NCBI GenBank assembly: GCA_036506395.1
Contig: DASXRU010000079.1
Location: forward strand, 1-64,000
DNA: 64,000 nucleotides
DNA from: DASXRU01 sp036506395
GTDB taxonomy: Bacteria > Acidobacteriota > Blastocatellia > Pyrinomonadales > Pyrinomonadaceae
Direction of reading: 5' to 3'
Shown here: piece by piece, positions 50,226 to 58,427 of the stretch
How the letters are laid out: each line of letters opens with the position of its first letter
How positions within the stretch are numbered: position 1 is the first letter of the stretch
The notes under the pieces: model-generated
Seen by the model: the letters and a program-made list of their open reading frames with translations, nothing else
What the model was told of the DNA's origin: nothing
The model's database searches: none
Program-made: the position numbers and the translations under genes

Positions 50226-50618
50226 ATGGCCAAAGACAATCGCGACATTCTCGAGGTGTTGCAAGAGGAACTGAGCTTCGTCGAGGAAGGCGGCTACGGT
50301 CGCTCTGTCCGCACGCCCTGGAAAGCGAAATCGGCGTTTCAGGACTCTTTAACCTGCATTAACTACGCCTATCCGGAGAAAGCTCATCCCTGCAACAAGT
50401 GTCACTTGATCGACTTTGTCCCGGACGAGCGGCGCTCGGAAGAGGTGCCGTGTCATTTCATTCCGCTAAATGAATCGGGGGATACAATCGATAACCTTGA
50501 GGCTAAGGATCAACAAAAGCTCGAGGAGGCATTGAAAGCCTGGTTGCGCTCGAAGATCAAGGAGATCGAGACCTCACGTCTCGCTGAAGAAGGAAGAGCG
50601 AAAGGAAGTGCTCCATGA
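50226..50618 (+). CDS. Small Cys/His protein, HPCxxCHLxDFV family, copy 2
   Basis: 130 residues from ATG at 50226 (GGAGG five bases upstream). Very similar to copy 1 at 22025: DILEVLQEELSFVEEGGYGR, SVRTPWKAKS, then HPCNKCHLIDFV, RSEEVPCHFIPLNESGDTID and a basic helical C-terminus. CNKCH looks like a haem site but there is no signal peptide, so a zinc or iron site is more plausible. Its last bases overlap the start of the next gene (ATGA), which encodes a membrane protein also rich in Cys; they are probably partners. Confidence 0.82.
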   Translation: MAKDNRDILEVLQEELSFVEEGGYGRSVRTPWKAKSAFQDSLTCINYAYPEKAHPCNKCHLIDFVPDERRSEEVPCHFIPLNESGDTIDNLEAKDQQKLEEALKAWLRSKIKEIETSRLAEEGRAKGSAP

Positions 50619-51196
50619 TTACGCTGGTCTATCTCGCCGCTGCAACTCTGGTTGTGGTCGGAGGCTATTTTCTGAGTCGCCGGCTGCTTCGTTCTTACCA
50701 GCACTTCAGCACAGCGGGTGTAATCATTTGTCCTGAAACGGGCAAGCAGGCGATGGTCGAGGTGGACGCGCGTCACGCCGCGCTCACTTCACTCGTGGGC
50801 CAACCGGACATTCGTCTCGAAAGCTGCTGGCGTTGGCCTTTGAACCAGGATTGCGGCCAGGAGTGCCTGATCCAGTTAGACGTCGCCCCGCCAGAGTGTC
50901 TGGTGCGCGGTGTTCTGATGAAATGGTACAAAGGCAAAGAGTGCGCATTCTGCCGGAGAGTGTTCGACGAGCCACACCTGATCGATCACAAACCAGCTCT
51001 GGTCAACCAAGAAGGCCTCACTCTTGAATGGGACGAAATCTCTCTGCCCGCTCTGATGGAAGCACTGAAAACGCACGCACCCGTTTGTTGGAATTGCCAC
51101 ATCGCTCAAACGTTCCGTCGCGAGCATCCGGACCTGGTCGTTGAGCGGTCATTCGTGAGACAACCATCATGCAGCCGGGCCAGCGCCACGAGATGA
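50615..51196 (+). CDS. Membrane-anchored Cys-rich protein, partner of the Cys/His protein
   Basis: 193 residues. An N-terminal transmembrane helix (ITLVYLAAATLVVVGGYFLS) is followed by a soluble domain with CPETGKQAMVEV, SCWRWPLNQDCGQECLIQL, KGKECAFCRRVF and VCWNCHIAQTFRREHP: nine cysteines, some in CxxC pairs and one CxxCH. The topology places the domain in the cytoplasm or periplasm depending on the anchor; the basic RRLLR after the helix favours a cytoplasmic domain. Probably metal-binding. Family unknown. The start overlaps the upstream gene. It is followed by the two-component genes. Confidence 0.72.
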   Translation: MITLVYLAAATLVVVGGYFLSRRLLRSYQHFSTAGVIICPETGKQAMVEVDARHAALTSLVGQPDIRLESCWRWPLNQDCGQECLIQLDVAPPECLVRGVLMKWYKGKECAFCRRVFDEPHLIDHKPALVNQEGLTLEWDEISLPALMEALKTHAPVCWNCHIAQTFRREHPDLVVERSFVRQPSCSRASATR

Positions 51197-51338
51197 ACGA
51201 CTCCGCCTAAGCGTCCCGAGTTGTTAGACTGACACGGTCCAGCGTGCGGTGTGAGGCCCTTCAGCCTTCTTAATGTTCGCAGAGTTTCCTATAATCAGGT
51301 CGCCGCTGAAATCTTGCTTTTAGCGCGCAACCGGGGAA

Positions 51339-52775
51339 GTGAGAAAGAACGCGCTGACAAACCAAAAACAGAAAATCCTCGTCGTCGATGACGAAAAGAT
51401 GATTCGATGGTCGCTGGGCGAGGCGTTGCGCGGCTGGGGCTTCGAGCCCATTGAGGCGGAATCTGTCAGCGCGGCCCTGGCTGCGTTTGAAGCAGAGCCG
51501 CCCTCGGCTGTGTTGCTCGACATAAATCTGCCCGATGGATCGGGTCTTGACGTGCTGCGCAAGATCCGGCACCAGCAGCCGGACGCCGTGGTGATTATGA
51601 TTACCGCTAACGTCCTGGTGGACGAAACCATCGCAGCGTTGCGCGGCGGGGCGTACGATTTCATCGGCAAACCAATCAACCTCGAAGAGCTGCAGGTAGC
51701 GATTCGCAATGGCATCGAAGCCGGTCACTTGCGTAAGGAAGTGAATTTGTTTCGCCGCGAGAGATCTCAACAGTTCAGCTTCGATCAAATTGTGGGCGAC
51801 TCTCCGGCGATGCGCGAGATGTTGGCGCTCGCGCACAAGGTTGCCGAGAGCGAAGTTTCGTCGGTGTTGCTGCAAGGCGAATCGGGTACCGGAAAAGACC
51901 TGATCGCGAAAGCGATCCATTACCACTCGTCCCGCGCCGAGAACCCATTCGTCGCAATTAACTGTGCCGCCTTGCCCGGTACATTGATCGAAAGCGAACT
52001 GTTTGGCTACGAGAAAGGGGCGTTCACTGACGCGAAAGCACGCAAGGAAGGATTGTTCGAACAGGCAGAAGGCGGCACGCTTTTTCTTGATGAAATTGGT
52101 GAAGTGGAGCTGGGCCTGCAAGCGAAACTTTTGCGCGTGCAGGAAGAAGGATCGTTTCGTCGCGTCGGCGGCCTCAAGGACCTGCCGCTGGACGTGCGCG
52201 TCATAGCGGCGTCGAATAGGGATCTCAAAACGGAGAGTGAAGCGGGCCGCTTTCGTGCCGATCTTTTTTATCGTCTCTCGGTGATTCAAATAGATATTCC
52301 GCCGTTGCGCGAGCGCGGCGATGACGTGAGGCTGTTGGCTGAACACTACATAACCAGTTTCAGGGGCCGTCTGCGCAAAAGCATTGACGGCATCGCGCCG
52401 GAGGCGCTGGCAGCTTTTCGCCGCTACGAGTGGCCCGGCAATGTCCGCGAGCTGCGGAATGTGATCGAGCGGGCCATGATTCTGGAAGACGATGAAACCA
52501 TCACGACAAAATATCTACCGCGGGGTTTGGCTGAATCGGGCCCGGGAAGCGACGTGCACGCCGGCAGTGCCAAATCAGTAAGCCAGTTTCGCCTGCCAGC
52601 CGACGGAGTGTCACTCGACGAGGTCGAGATGGCCCTGGTGCGGCAGGCTTTGGAACGAAGCGGGGGAAACCAGACCAAAGCAGCGGAGCTCCTGGATATT
52701 TCCCGCGACCAGCTTCGCTATCGCATGAAGAAGCTGGAAGAAGCCAGCGCAGTGGCGAGCAATCAGGAAGTGTAG
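51339..52775 (+). CDS. Sigma-54-dependent response regulator (NtrC family)
   Basis: 478 residues. Receiver domain with Asp61 (VLLDINLPDGSG) and Lys near 109; AAA+ domain with Walker A GESGTGKD, GYEKGAFTDA (the GAFTGA loop that contacts sigma-54, Gly to Asp at position 5, a common variant), Walker B GGTLFLDEIGE and YEWPGNVRELRN; C-terminal Fis-type helix-turn-helix NQTKAAELLDISRDQLRYRM. The start is GTG; no ATG is available before the receiver. With the kinase gene downstream it forms a two-component pair, and it is the obvious activator for the sigma-54-type promoters in this window. Confidence 0.94.
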   Translation: MRKNALTNQKQKILVVDDEKMIRWSLGEALRGWGFEPIEAESVSAALAAFEAEPPSAVLLDINLPDGSGLDVLRKIRHQQPDAVVIMITANVLVDETIAALRGGAYDFIGKPINLEELQVAIRNGIEAGHLRKEVNLFRRERSQQFSFDQIVGDSPAMREMLALAHKVAESEVSSVLLQGESGTGKDLIAKAIHYHSSRAENPFVAINCAALPGTLIESELFGYEKGAFTDAKARKEGLFEQAEGGTLFLDEIGEVELGLQAKLLRVQEEGSFRRVGGLKDLPLDVRVIAASNRDLKTESEAGRFRADLFYRLSVIQIDIPPLRERGDDVRLLAEHYITSFRGRLRKSIDGIAPEALAAFRRYEWPGNVRELRNVIERAMILEDDETITTKYLPRGLAESGPGSDVHAGSAKSVSQFRLPADGVSLDEVEMALVRQALERSGGNQTKAAELLDISRDQLRYRMKKLEEASAVASNQEV

Positions 52776-52804
52776 CCGCCGCACTCGATCGGACTCAGTT
52801 CTCA

Positions 52805-52988
52805 GCGCCAAAGGCGCGAAATGCAACAGCCAGGGGCAAGCGACGCTAGGAGCGTGGCCCCTGGGTCAAGTGAACAAAAGGTCCCGAGCCCTGAAGGGGC
52901 GAAATAAGTGAGGGACAAGGACAGCGCCCGCACACAAATCAGTCAGGGTTGTAGCTTATTCGTATTGTCATGTCGCCCTTTCAGGGCT
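52805..52988. repeat. Palindromic element between the response regulator and kinase genes
   Basis: Nested hairpins: GCGCC-AAA-GGCGC at 52805-52817, CCAGGGGC at 52830-52837 with GCCCCTGG at 52857-52864, and AGCCCTGAAGGGGCG at 52887-52901 with CGCCCTTTCAGGGCT at 52974-52988 (14 of 15). Layout is MITE/REP-like but its sequence differs from the other repeat families here. A longer kinase frame would begin inside it. Confidence 0.7.
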
Positions 52989-53027
52989 ATTGAGGTCCTG
53001 GCGACCCGATCCCTTGATCCCGAATTG

Positions 53028-54548
53028 ATGTCCAACTCAGCAGTAACAAATCCAGATCGCTCTGCGAAACAGGACGGCGGCAGTCTTGAGCGTTCGCTGA
53101 AAGAGCTGGCCGATATCAAGTTCGCGCTCGACCAGTCAACGATCGTCGCCATCACCGACCAGCGCGGGATCATAAACTACGTTAACGATCAGTTTTGCCT
53201 CATCTCGAAATACTCGCGCGCAGAGTTGCTGGGACAGGACCATCGCATCATTAATTCCGCTTACCATCCAAAGGAATTCATCCGCGATATATGGACTACG
53301 ATCGGCAGCGGCAGAGTGTGGAAAGGCGAGATTCGCAATCGCGCGAAAGACGGCAGCATCTACTGGGTAGACACAACGATTGTTCCCTTTCTTAACAATG
53401 AAGGCAAGCCGTATCAATACGTCGCCATTCGTCACGACATTACCTCGCGAAAACTTGCCGAAGAGCGCATTCGAGAACAGGCCGAGCTGCTGGACCAGGC
53501 CCAGGATGCGATTCTGGTGCGCGACCTCCACGACACTATCATCTACTGGAACAAGAGCGCTGAGCAGCTCTACGGATGGAGCACAGCCGAAGTTATCGGC
53601 CGGAACGCGCTCGATCTCTTGTTCAAATACATTCCGCCGGAATACGCTGAAGCGCAAAAGGTGCTGGAGGAGAGCGGCGAGTGGCGCGGTGAGATGCAAC
53701 AGGTCACCAAAGACGGGCGAGAGATCATCGTCGAGAGCCGCTGGACCCTGGTGCTCGACGACGGCGGCAAGCACCACCGGAAGCTGGTGGTAAATACCGA
53801 TATCACCGAGAAGAAGAGATTACAAACGGAACTGCAGCGCGCTGCGCAGCTTTCAATCGTCGGTGAAATGTCCGCCGGCCTGGCGCATGAGATCAAGAAC
53901 CCGCTGGCCGGAATTCAAGGCGCCGTGGATATACTACTTCGCCGGCGCGAAAAGAATGATCCCGAACGTGAAGCGCTTGAGGGTGTGCGGCACGAGGTGG
54001 AAAGGATCGATCGCACTGTACGCGCGCTGCTTGACCGCGCCCGCCCGCGGCTGGTCTCGGTAAAAGCAACTTCACTCACCGCCGTTGTGGGGCGCGCTGT
54101 AAATCTGGCCCGCGCCCAGTTGACGAATGCAGCCACGCATGGTCAACGCGTCACCTTGGAATTTGAGCCTCCTGCCGATCCTCTAATCATTTCCATCGAC
54201 GCTGCGCAAATCGAAGACGCTGTGCTGAACTTGATCATCAACGCAATCGAGGCCACCGATAGCGATGGGGAGGTCAAGATTCGCGTTGCTCGATCTGAAC
54301 ATGATCCCGCTGCGGAATTTGAAGACGAGGCGATAGTCGAAGTTGCAGATAATGGCCGCGGCATCAGTGAAGAAGATGTTGGTCGCATCTTTGATCCGTT
54401 CTTCACCACCAGGCCGGGAGGCACCGGACTTGGCCTTCCCGCAGTGCGCCGCATTGCGCGCGCCCATGGCGGCAAAGTCGACGTCAAATCCTCTCCCGGT
54501 AACGGTTCGACGTTTACCCTTCATCTTCCCGTAGACCTGTCCAAGTAA
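53028..54548 (+). CDS. PAS-domain sensor histidine kinase
   Basis: 506 residues from ATG at 53028; an upstream extension would lie in the palindromic element. Two PAS domains (about 30-150 and 155-275; YWVDTTIVPFLNNEGKPYQY and VRDLHDTIIYWNKSAEQLYG), then the phosphoacceptor helix with His in AGLAHEIKNPLAGIQGAVD, and the ATPase domain with NLIINAIEATD, DNGRGISEEDVG and GGTGLGLPAVRRI. No membrane segment, so the signal is cytoplasmic, perhaps redox or a small molecule through the PAS domains. Partner of the sigma-54 response regulator upstream. Confidence 0.93.
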   Translation: MSNSAVTNPDRSAKQDGGSLERSLKELADIKFALDQSTIVAITDQRGIINYVNDQFCLISKYSRAELLGQDHRIINSAYHPKEFIRDIWTTIGSGRVWKGEIRNRAKDGSIYWVDTTIVPFLNNEGKPYQYVAIRHDITSRKLAEERIREQAELLDQAQDAILVRDLHDTIIYWNKSAEQLYGWSTAEVIGRNALDLLFKYIPPEYAEAQKVLEESGEWRGEMQQVTKDGREIIVESRWTLVLDDGGKHHRKLVVNTDITEKKRLQTELQRAAQLSIVGEMSAGLAHEIKNPLAGIQGAVDILLRRREKNDPEREALEGVRHEVERIDRTVRALLDRARPRLVSVKATSLTAVVGRAVNLARAQLTNAATHGQRVTLEFEPPADPLIISIDAAQIEDAVLNLIINAIEATDSDGEVKIRVARSEHDPAAEFEDEAIVEVADNGRGISEEDVGRIFDPFFTTRPGGTGLGLPAVRRIARAHGGKVDVKSSPGNGSTFTLHLPVDLSK

Positions 54549-54667
54549 GGCCGCAGCTGCTTTAGAGTTTTTCCGAAGGGCTGCGCAAACTTTCCCACGC
54601 GGCTGCGCGAAAGCTCGCACGCGCGCCTACCCGTCCACTACATCAGCCGTAATTCAAACACTTTGTG

Positions 54668-54684
54668 TTGGCACATGCGTTGCT
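54668..54684 (+). promoter_or_regulatory. Sigma-54 -24/-12 promoter for the split-barrel gene and following operon
   Basis: TTGGCACATGCGTTGCT matches YTGGCAC-N5-TTGCW throughout, with GG at 54670-54671 and GC at 54682-54683. Predicted start of transcription is near 54695, so the ATG at 54698 would be almost leaderless and the ATG at 54719, behind AAGGA, is preferred. Confidence 0.78.
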
Positions 54685-54718
54685 CCTTTAAGTCGTTATG
54701 GGAAGGACGGCATTTGTC

Positions 54719-55138
54719 ATGAAAACACTCCCGGAGGACGAAGCACGAGCTTTACTGAGCGCCTGCAGAATTGGACGTCTCGGATGTATTGATAACGGCG
54801 AGCCGTACGTGGTGCCGATCAATTACGTGGTTGAGGATGGATCGATTTACAGCCATTCCCTGCCGGGAAGAAAGATTGACGCAATGAGGGCGCACCCGCG
54901 CGCGTGTCTGCAGGTTGACCAGCACACCGACGACTTTCACTGGCGCAGTGCGATTGCCTACGGTGACTTCGAGGAAATTCGCATCTCGGATGACCGGAGG
55001 TTGATCCTCCGCAAACTGCTTGCTCGCTTCCCGTTGCTGACGCCAGTGGAGTCTGTAATGGCCCAGGATGCCGGAGCGCCGAACCCTATCGTGTTTCGCA
55101 TTCGTATCGATCGCATTACAGGCGTGGCTGAAGGCTAG
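54719..55138 (+). CDS. Pyridoxamine-phosphate-oxidase-like FMN split-barrel protein, copy 1
   Basis: 139 residues from ATG at 54719, chosen from the promoter position and AAGGA. The fold is indicated by ARALLSACRIGRLGCIDNGE, PYVVPINYVVEDGSIYSHSL and the MRAHPRACLQVD helix, as in the NimA/pyridoxamine-oxidase-like family that binds FMN or F420. Role unknown; several relatives are redox or nitroimidazole-detoxifying enzymes. It is the first gene of a rightward unit with a DUF5335-like and a VIT1-like gene, directly behind a strong sigma-54-type promoter. Confidence 0.85.
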   Translation: MKTLPEDEARALLSACRIGRLGCIDNGEPYVVPINYVVEDGSIYSHSLPGRKIDAMRAHPRACLQVDQHTDDFHWRSAIAYGDFEEIRISDDRRLILRKLLARFPLLTPVESVMAQDAGAPNPIVFRIRIDRITGVAEG

Positions 55139-55175
55139 GAGCCACTGGGCCTTAACCAGGAAAGGAAAAGCAATT

Positions 55176-55544
55176 ATGAAGAACAACATTGATCGAAGCG
55201 TTTGGATAAATTATTTCAATGAGTTCACCAGGCGCAACCAATGGCGACCCACGCGGTTGGAAGTATTTGGCGACCTCGGCGCGCAGGAATTGGAACACGG
55301 ACTGTTGTTTGAAGGCATTGACATAAAAACAGGCAACAGCGCCTTCCCTTCTGTCGACATTATGCTCGGCGCGAATGATGCGAATGAACCGCGCCACCTA
55401 ACGCACGTAATCGCAAACGTGCAGCAAATCACGCCGAAGCGCGGCCTGAACGGACGCGACGAAGCGCTGGAAATAGTAAGCGGCGAAGGTTTCCGGAACC
55501 TGTTGCGCTTCGAACCGGAAGCCAGGATGGCAGCGATGGCGTAA
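55176..55544 (+). CDS. DUF5335-like protein, copy 2 (divergent)
   Basis: 122 residues from ATG at 55176 (AGGAAAGGAAAAG upstream). DRSVWINYFNEFTRRNQWRP aligns with EIPRDQWTTFLDRFSRQHEG of copy 1; LEVFGDLGAQELEHGLLFEG and HLTHVIANVQQITPKR correspond to the middle and the EALEIVSGEGFRNLLRFEPE end to the tail. The most divergent of the three copies. Function unknown. It lies between a split-barrel gene and a VIT1-like transporter gene and is probably in one operon with them. Confidence 0.75.
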   Translation: MKNNIDRSVWINYFNEFTRRNQWRPTRLEVFGDLGAQELEHGLLFEGIDIKTGNSAFPSVDIMLGANDANEPRHLTHVIANVQQITPKRGLNGRDEALEIVSGEGFRNLLRFEPEARMAAMA

Positions 55545-55549
55545 CGGCA

Positions 55550-56272
55550 ATGGAACACGAACATTCGATCGAAGCGATCGCAGCTCGACTCTCCGCAGGA
55601 CCACGCCACAACTATCTTCGAGATTGGATCTACGGCGGCATCGACGGATCAGTAACTACTTTCGCCGTCGTCAGCGGTGTGGTAGGCGCGCGACTCTCGT
55701 CCTGGATAATTCTGGTGATGGGCTTTGCCAACCTGTTCGCTGATGGTTTCTCGATGGCTGCCGGCAATTTTCTGGGCACCAGAGCCGAACACGAAGACCT
55801 TAAACGTCTTGAAGCGATTGAGTATCGCCACGTCGATCTAGATCCCGAAGGCGAGCGCGAAGAAGTAAGACAGATATTTCGCAACAAGGGTTTCGCCGGA
55901 GAAGACCTGGCACGCCTGGTCGACCTGATTACTTCCGATCGCACGCGATGGGTTAGAACAATGTTGACGGAGGAATACGGTCTGCCCCAGGAAGTCCGCT
56001 CTCCCTGGCTGGCGGCCATTACGACGTTCAGCGCCTTCCTGGCGTGTGGACTTGTGCCTTTACTCCCCTACTTGTTTCGATCGAATAGTGCGCTCGCTTT
56101 TTCAATCGTGATGACCGGAGGTGTTTTCTTCGCGATAGGATCTGTTAAGAGCCGGTGGTCCACGTCCGCCTGGTGGCGCTCCGGGCTATCAACTCTCGTA
56201 ATCGGCGCCATGGCGGCCACTCTGGCATATGGAGTCGGGCTGCTGCTGAATCATCTGGCGCAGCAAGGCTAG
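55550..56272 (+). CDS. VIT1/CCC1-family iron or manganese transporter
   Basis: 240 residues. IYGGIDGSVTTFAVVSGVVG and MGFANLFADGFSMAAGNFLG are the first two helices of the vacuolar-iron-transporter family, with Asp, Ser and Gly in the conserved positions; a cytoplasmic metal-binding helical insert (EHEDLKRLEAIEYRH and a following EEVRQIFRNKG) and three more helices follow. It moves Fe2+ or Mn2+ out of the cytoplasm. No ribosome-binding site is clear; the start is five bases after the upstream stop, so coupling is likely. Together with dps it suggests iron detoxification under stress. Confidence 0.9.
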   Translation: MEHEHSIEAIAARLSAGPRHNYLRDWIYGGIDGSVTTFAVVSGVVGARLSSWIILVMGFANLFADGFSMAAGNFLGTRAEHEDLKRLEAIEYRHVDLDPEGEREEVRQIFRNKGFAGEDLARLVDLITSDRTRWVRTMLTEEYGLPQEVRSPWLAAITTFSAFLACGLVPLLPYLFRSNSALAFSIVMTGGVFFAIGSVKSRWSTSAWWRSGLSTLVIGAMAATLAYGVGLLLNHLAQQG

Positions 56273-56309
56273 CGACACTGACCACGCAAACGTAATGGAG
56301 GTAATAATC

Positions 56310-56675
56310 ATGAGTGCCAATCAGCAGATTCACATAATCGACAATGCTCCTGGGCAAAATGGAGGCGTTGTATGGAACCGGCTACATTCCGAACGAGAAG
56401 AGATTTGCGAAACTCTCCTCAAAGAGTACGCGCCGGGGGACGCGGTTCCGGAAGCACAGCAGCGATCGCCTGAGGCGATGCATGCTGCAAACTGGCACCG
56501 GGAGCTGCTTCAGGCCCGCCTGCGCAAGATTGACAACGCGCTCGATCGATTAATGTCGGGTTCGTACGGCGATTGCTGCAAGTGTGGCAGGTGGATTGAA
56601 GACACCAAACTCGATTTTGACCCCGCCGTGGCGTTCTGCTTTGAATGCTGGGAGCGCGTACAGACCGAACCCTGA
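56310..56675 (+). CDS. DksA/TraR-type zinc-finger protein
   Basis: 121 residues from ATG at 56310 (GGAGG nine bases upstream). A helical hairpin region (HRELLQARLRKIDNALDRLM) precedes the C4 zinc motif YGDCCKCGRWIE...FCFECWERV. DksA proteins bind RNA polymerase and tune transcription in stress; the N-terminal 55 residues here are not typical coiled coil, so this is a short relative. It is co-directional with the VIT1-like and alcohol dehydrogenase genes. Confidence 0.85.
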   Translation: MSANQQIHIIDNAPGQNGGVVWNRLHSEREEICETLLKEYAPGDAVPEAQQRSPEAMHAANWHRELLQARLRKIDNALDRLMSGSYGDCCKCGRWIEDTKLDFDPAVAFCFECWERVQTEP

Positions 56676-56693
56676 CCTAAGGAAAACAAGACC

Positions 56694-57836
56694 ATGCAAT
56701 CCATCATTAGTCCTCCCGGAAATCACCGCCACTTAACTGAGCCAGCCTCGCCGGCGCCACAAGTCACCAGCCAGGTGAAGATGAAAGCAAATGTGTTTTG
56801 CGGCAAGAACGACATCCGTGTCGAAGAGGTTGAAAAGCCACGAGCCGGATTAGCTGAAGCCGTGATCCGAGTCACCCTCACTACGATTTGCGGCACCGAC
56901 CTCCACATCGTTCGCGGAGAGTACCCGGTCAAACCCGGGCTCACCATTGGTCATGAAGCTGTTGGAGTGATTGAGGAGCTTGCCCTGGGCGTTACCGGAT
57001 ATCAGATTGGCGACCGCGTACTGGTGGGTGCGATTACTCCCTGCGGACAATGCCGCGCCTGCTTGTCGGGACACTCCTCACAATGCGGACATGGCGATGG
57101 ATACGAGGCACTTGGAGGTTGGCGCTTCGGCAACACAATCAACGGCGCCCAGGCCGAGTACTTGAGAGTACCGTATGCCCAGGCGAACCTGGCAAAGATT
57201 CCTGATCAGTTGAACGATGAACAGGTAATCTTACTCGCCGATATTGCTTCCACGGGATTCGGCGGCGCCGAGGCCGGCGGGATAAAAATCGGCGATTCGG
57301 TAGTGGTCTTCGCGCAGGGACCAATAGGACTATGCGCCACGGCCGGCGCGAAGTTGATGGGAGCAACTCTTATCATCGGCATCGACGGCGATCACACTCG
57401 CCTGGCGATGGCAAAGCGAATGGGCGCCGATGCGGTCCTCGATTATCGAAACTCGGATGTGGTTGCGGAGGTGCAAAGATTGACAGGTGGCGGCGCTGAT
57501 GTAGCGATCGAGGCGCTCGGCACGCAGCAAACCTTCGAGAGTGCCTTACGCAGTTTGCGGCCGGGCGGTACGCTTTCGAGTCTCGGCGTTTACTCCGGCA
57601 AGTTGCAGATACCCTACGAAGCATTCGCGGCAGGCATCGGAGATCACCGCATAGTCACAACCCTCTGTCCCGGTGGCAAGGAGCGGATGCGCCGGCTGAT
57701 GGAAGTCGTGCGAAGCGGTCGCGTCGATCTTACGCCGCTGCTGACGCACACGTTCCCTCTGGAAAAGATTGCCGACGCCTACGATCTGTTCGGGTCACGG
57801 CGAGATGGAGTGTTGAAAATAGCAATCAAGTCCTAA
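56694..57836 (+). CDS. Zinc-dependent medium-chain alcohol dehydrogenase
   Basis: 380 residues. A 28-residue leader precedes MKANVFCGKNDIRVEEVEKP. Catalytic zinc ligands are in CGTDLHIVRGEYP and GHEAVGVIEEL; the structural zinc cysteines are in CGQCRACLSGHSSQCGHG. The NAD(P) fold has VVVFAQGPIGLCATAGAKLMG and IGIDGDHTRLAMAKRMGADAV. It oxidises an alcohol or reduces an aldehyde; similar proteins are annotated isopropanol dehydrogenases, but the substrate is not settled. AAGGAAAAC is upstream. Last gene of the rightward group before a 200-base gap with no gene. Confidence 0.9.
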   Translation: MQSIISPPGNHRHLTEPASPAPQVTSQVKMKANVFCGKNDIRVEEVEKPRAGLAEAVIRVTLTTICGTDLHIVRGEYPVKPGLTIGHEAVGVIEELALGVTGYQIGDRVLVGAITPCGQCRACLSGHSSQCGHGDGYEALGGWRFGNTINGAQAEYLRVPYAQANLAKIPDQLNDEQVILLADIASTGFGGAEAGGIKIGDSVVVFAQGPIGLCATAGAKLMGATLIIGIDGDHTRLAMAKRMGADAVLDYRNSDVVAEVQRLTGGGADVAIEALGTQQTFESALRSLRPGGTLSSLGVYSGKLQIPYEAFAAGIGDHRIVTTLCPGGKERMRRLMEVVRSGRVDLTPLLTHTFPLEKIADAYDLFGSRRDGVLKIAIKS

Positions 57837-58036
57837 CCGCGCGTGCTCATTTCTTGAACTCTGGAGTCTGGCACAACGCCGTCTCGGTTTTTTTGACTGG
57901 CAGCCCTGGGGTCCCCTCGATTGTGTGAAGCCTGTCTCCAGCTTAGACGATTAGGAGAACTCAAGGGTTGAAACAGAGTCATTGAACGGAAGGGGATCGA
58001 GTTTCATGCAATACAAGTAATGTCCAACAGCTGGCT

Positions 58037-58375
58037 TTGGAAAACAATAACTTTCGGAAAGTCCTGTTCACAAATAAGCACTCCCAGGTGGTCTTGATGA
58101 ATGTTCTTCCTGGGGAAGACATTGGCCGGGAAGTCCACGAAGTTGTTGACCAGGTCCTGGTTTTTGTCAAAGGCGCGGGAGAGGCCGTCGTGGGACGGGA
58201 AACGCATGATATCGGCCCTGGCGATATGTTTGCGGTGCCCGCCGGAACGGAACATAATTTCATTAACACTGGCGATGAAGCTCTGAAACTGTTCACGGTC
58301 TACTCGCCGCCGGAGCATCCCGACGGTATTGTGCATGCGACAAAAGCCGATGCTCTCGCTCGTCCGGATGAGTGA
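58037..58375 (+). CDS. Small cupin-domain protein, copy 2
   Basis: 112 residues from a TTG start, the only candidate in frame near the conserved N-terminus; it has no clear ribosome-binding site. KVLFTNKHSQVVLMNVLPGE, then HEVVDQVLVFVKGAGEAVVG and GPGDMFAVPAGTEHNFINTG are cupin motifs 1 and 2 with His and Glu metal ligands. Relatives are small mannose-6-phosphate-isomerase-like cupins of unknown function. The Mg2+ ATPase gene starts 52 bases downstream. Confidence 0.8.
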   Translation: MENNNFRKVLFTNKHSQVVLMNVLPGEDIGREVHEVVDQVLVFVKGAGEAVVGRETHDIGPGDMFAVPAGTEHNFINTGDEALKLFTVYSPPEHPDGIVHATKADALARPDE

Positions 58376-58427
58376 GCGACACACTCAGCTGAGCTGCAGT
58401 CATTCATGAAGCTACTACTCGCTAAAG

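Noticed and set aside
50341..50470. CNKCH in the small Cys/His protein read as a c-type haem site
   Set aside because: The protein has no signal peptide, and c-type haem is attached outside the cytoplasm; a metal site is more likely.
52908..53027. Longer N-terminus for the histidine kinase
   Set aside because: These codons translate a palindromic element; ATG at 53028 gives a normal PAS kinase start.
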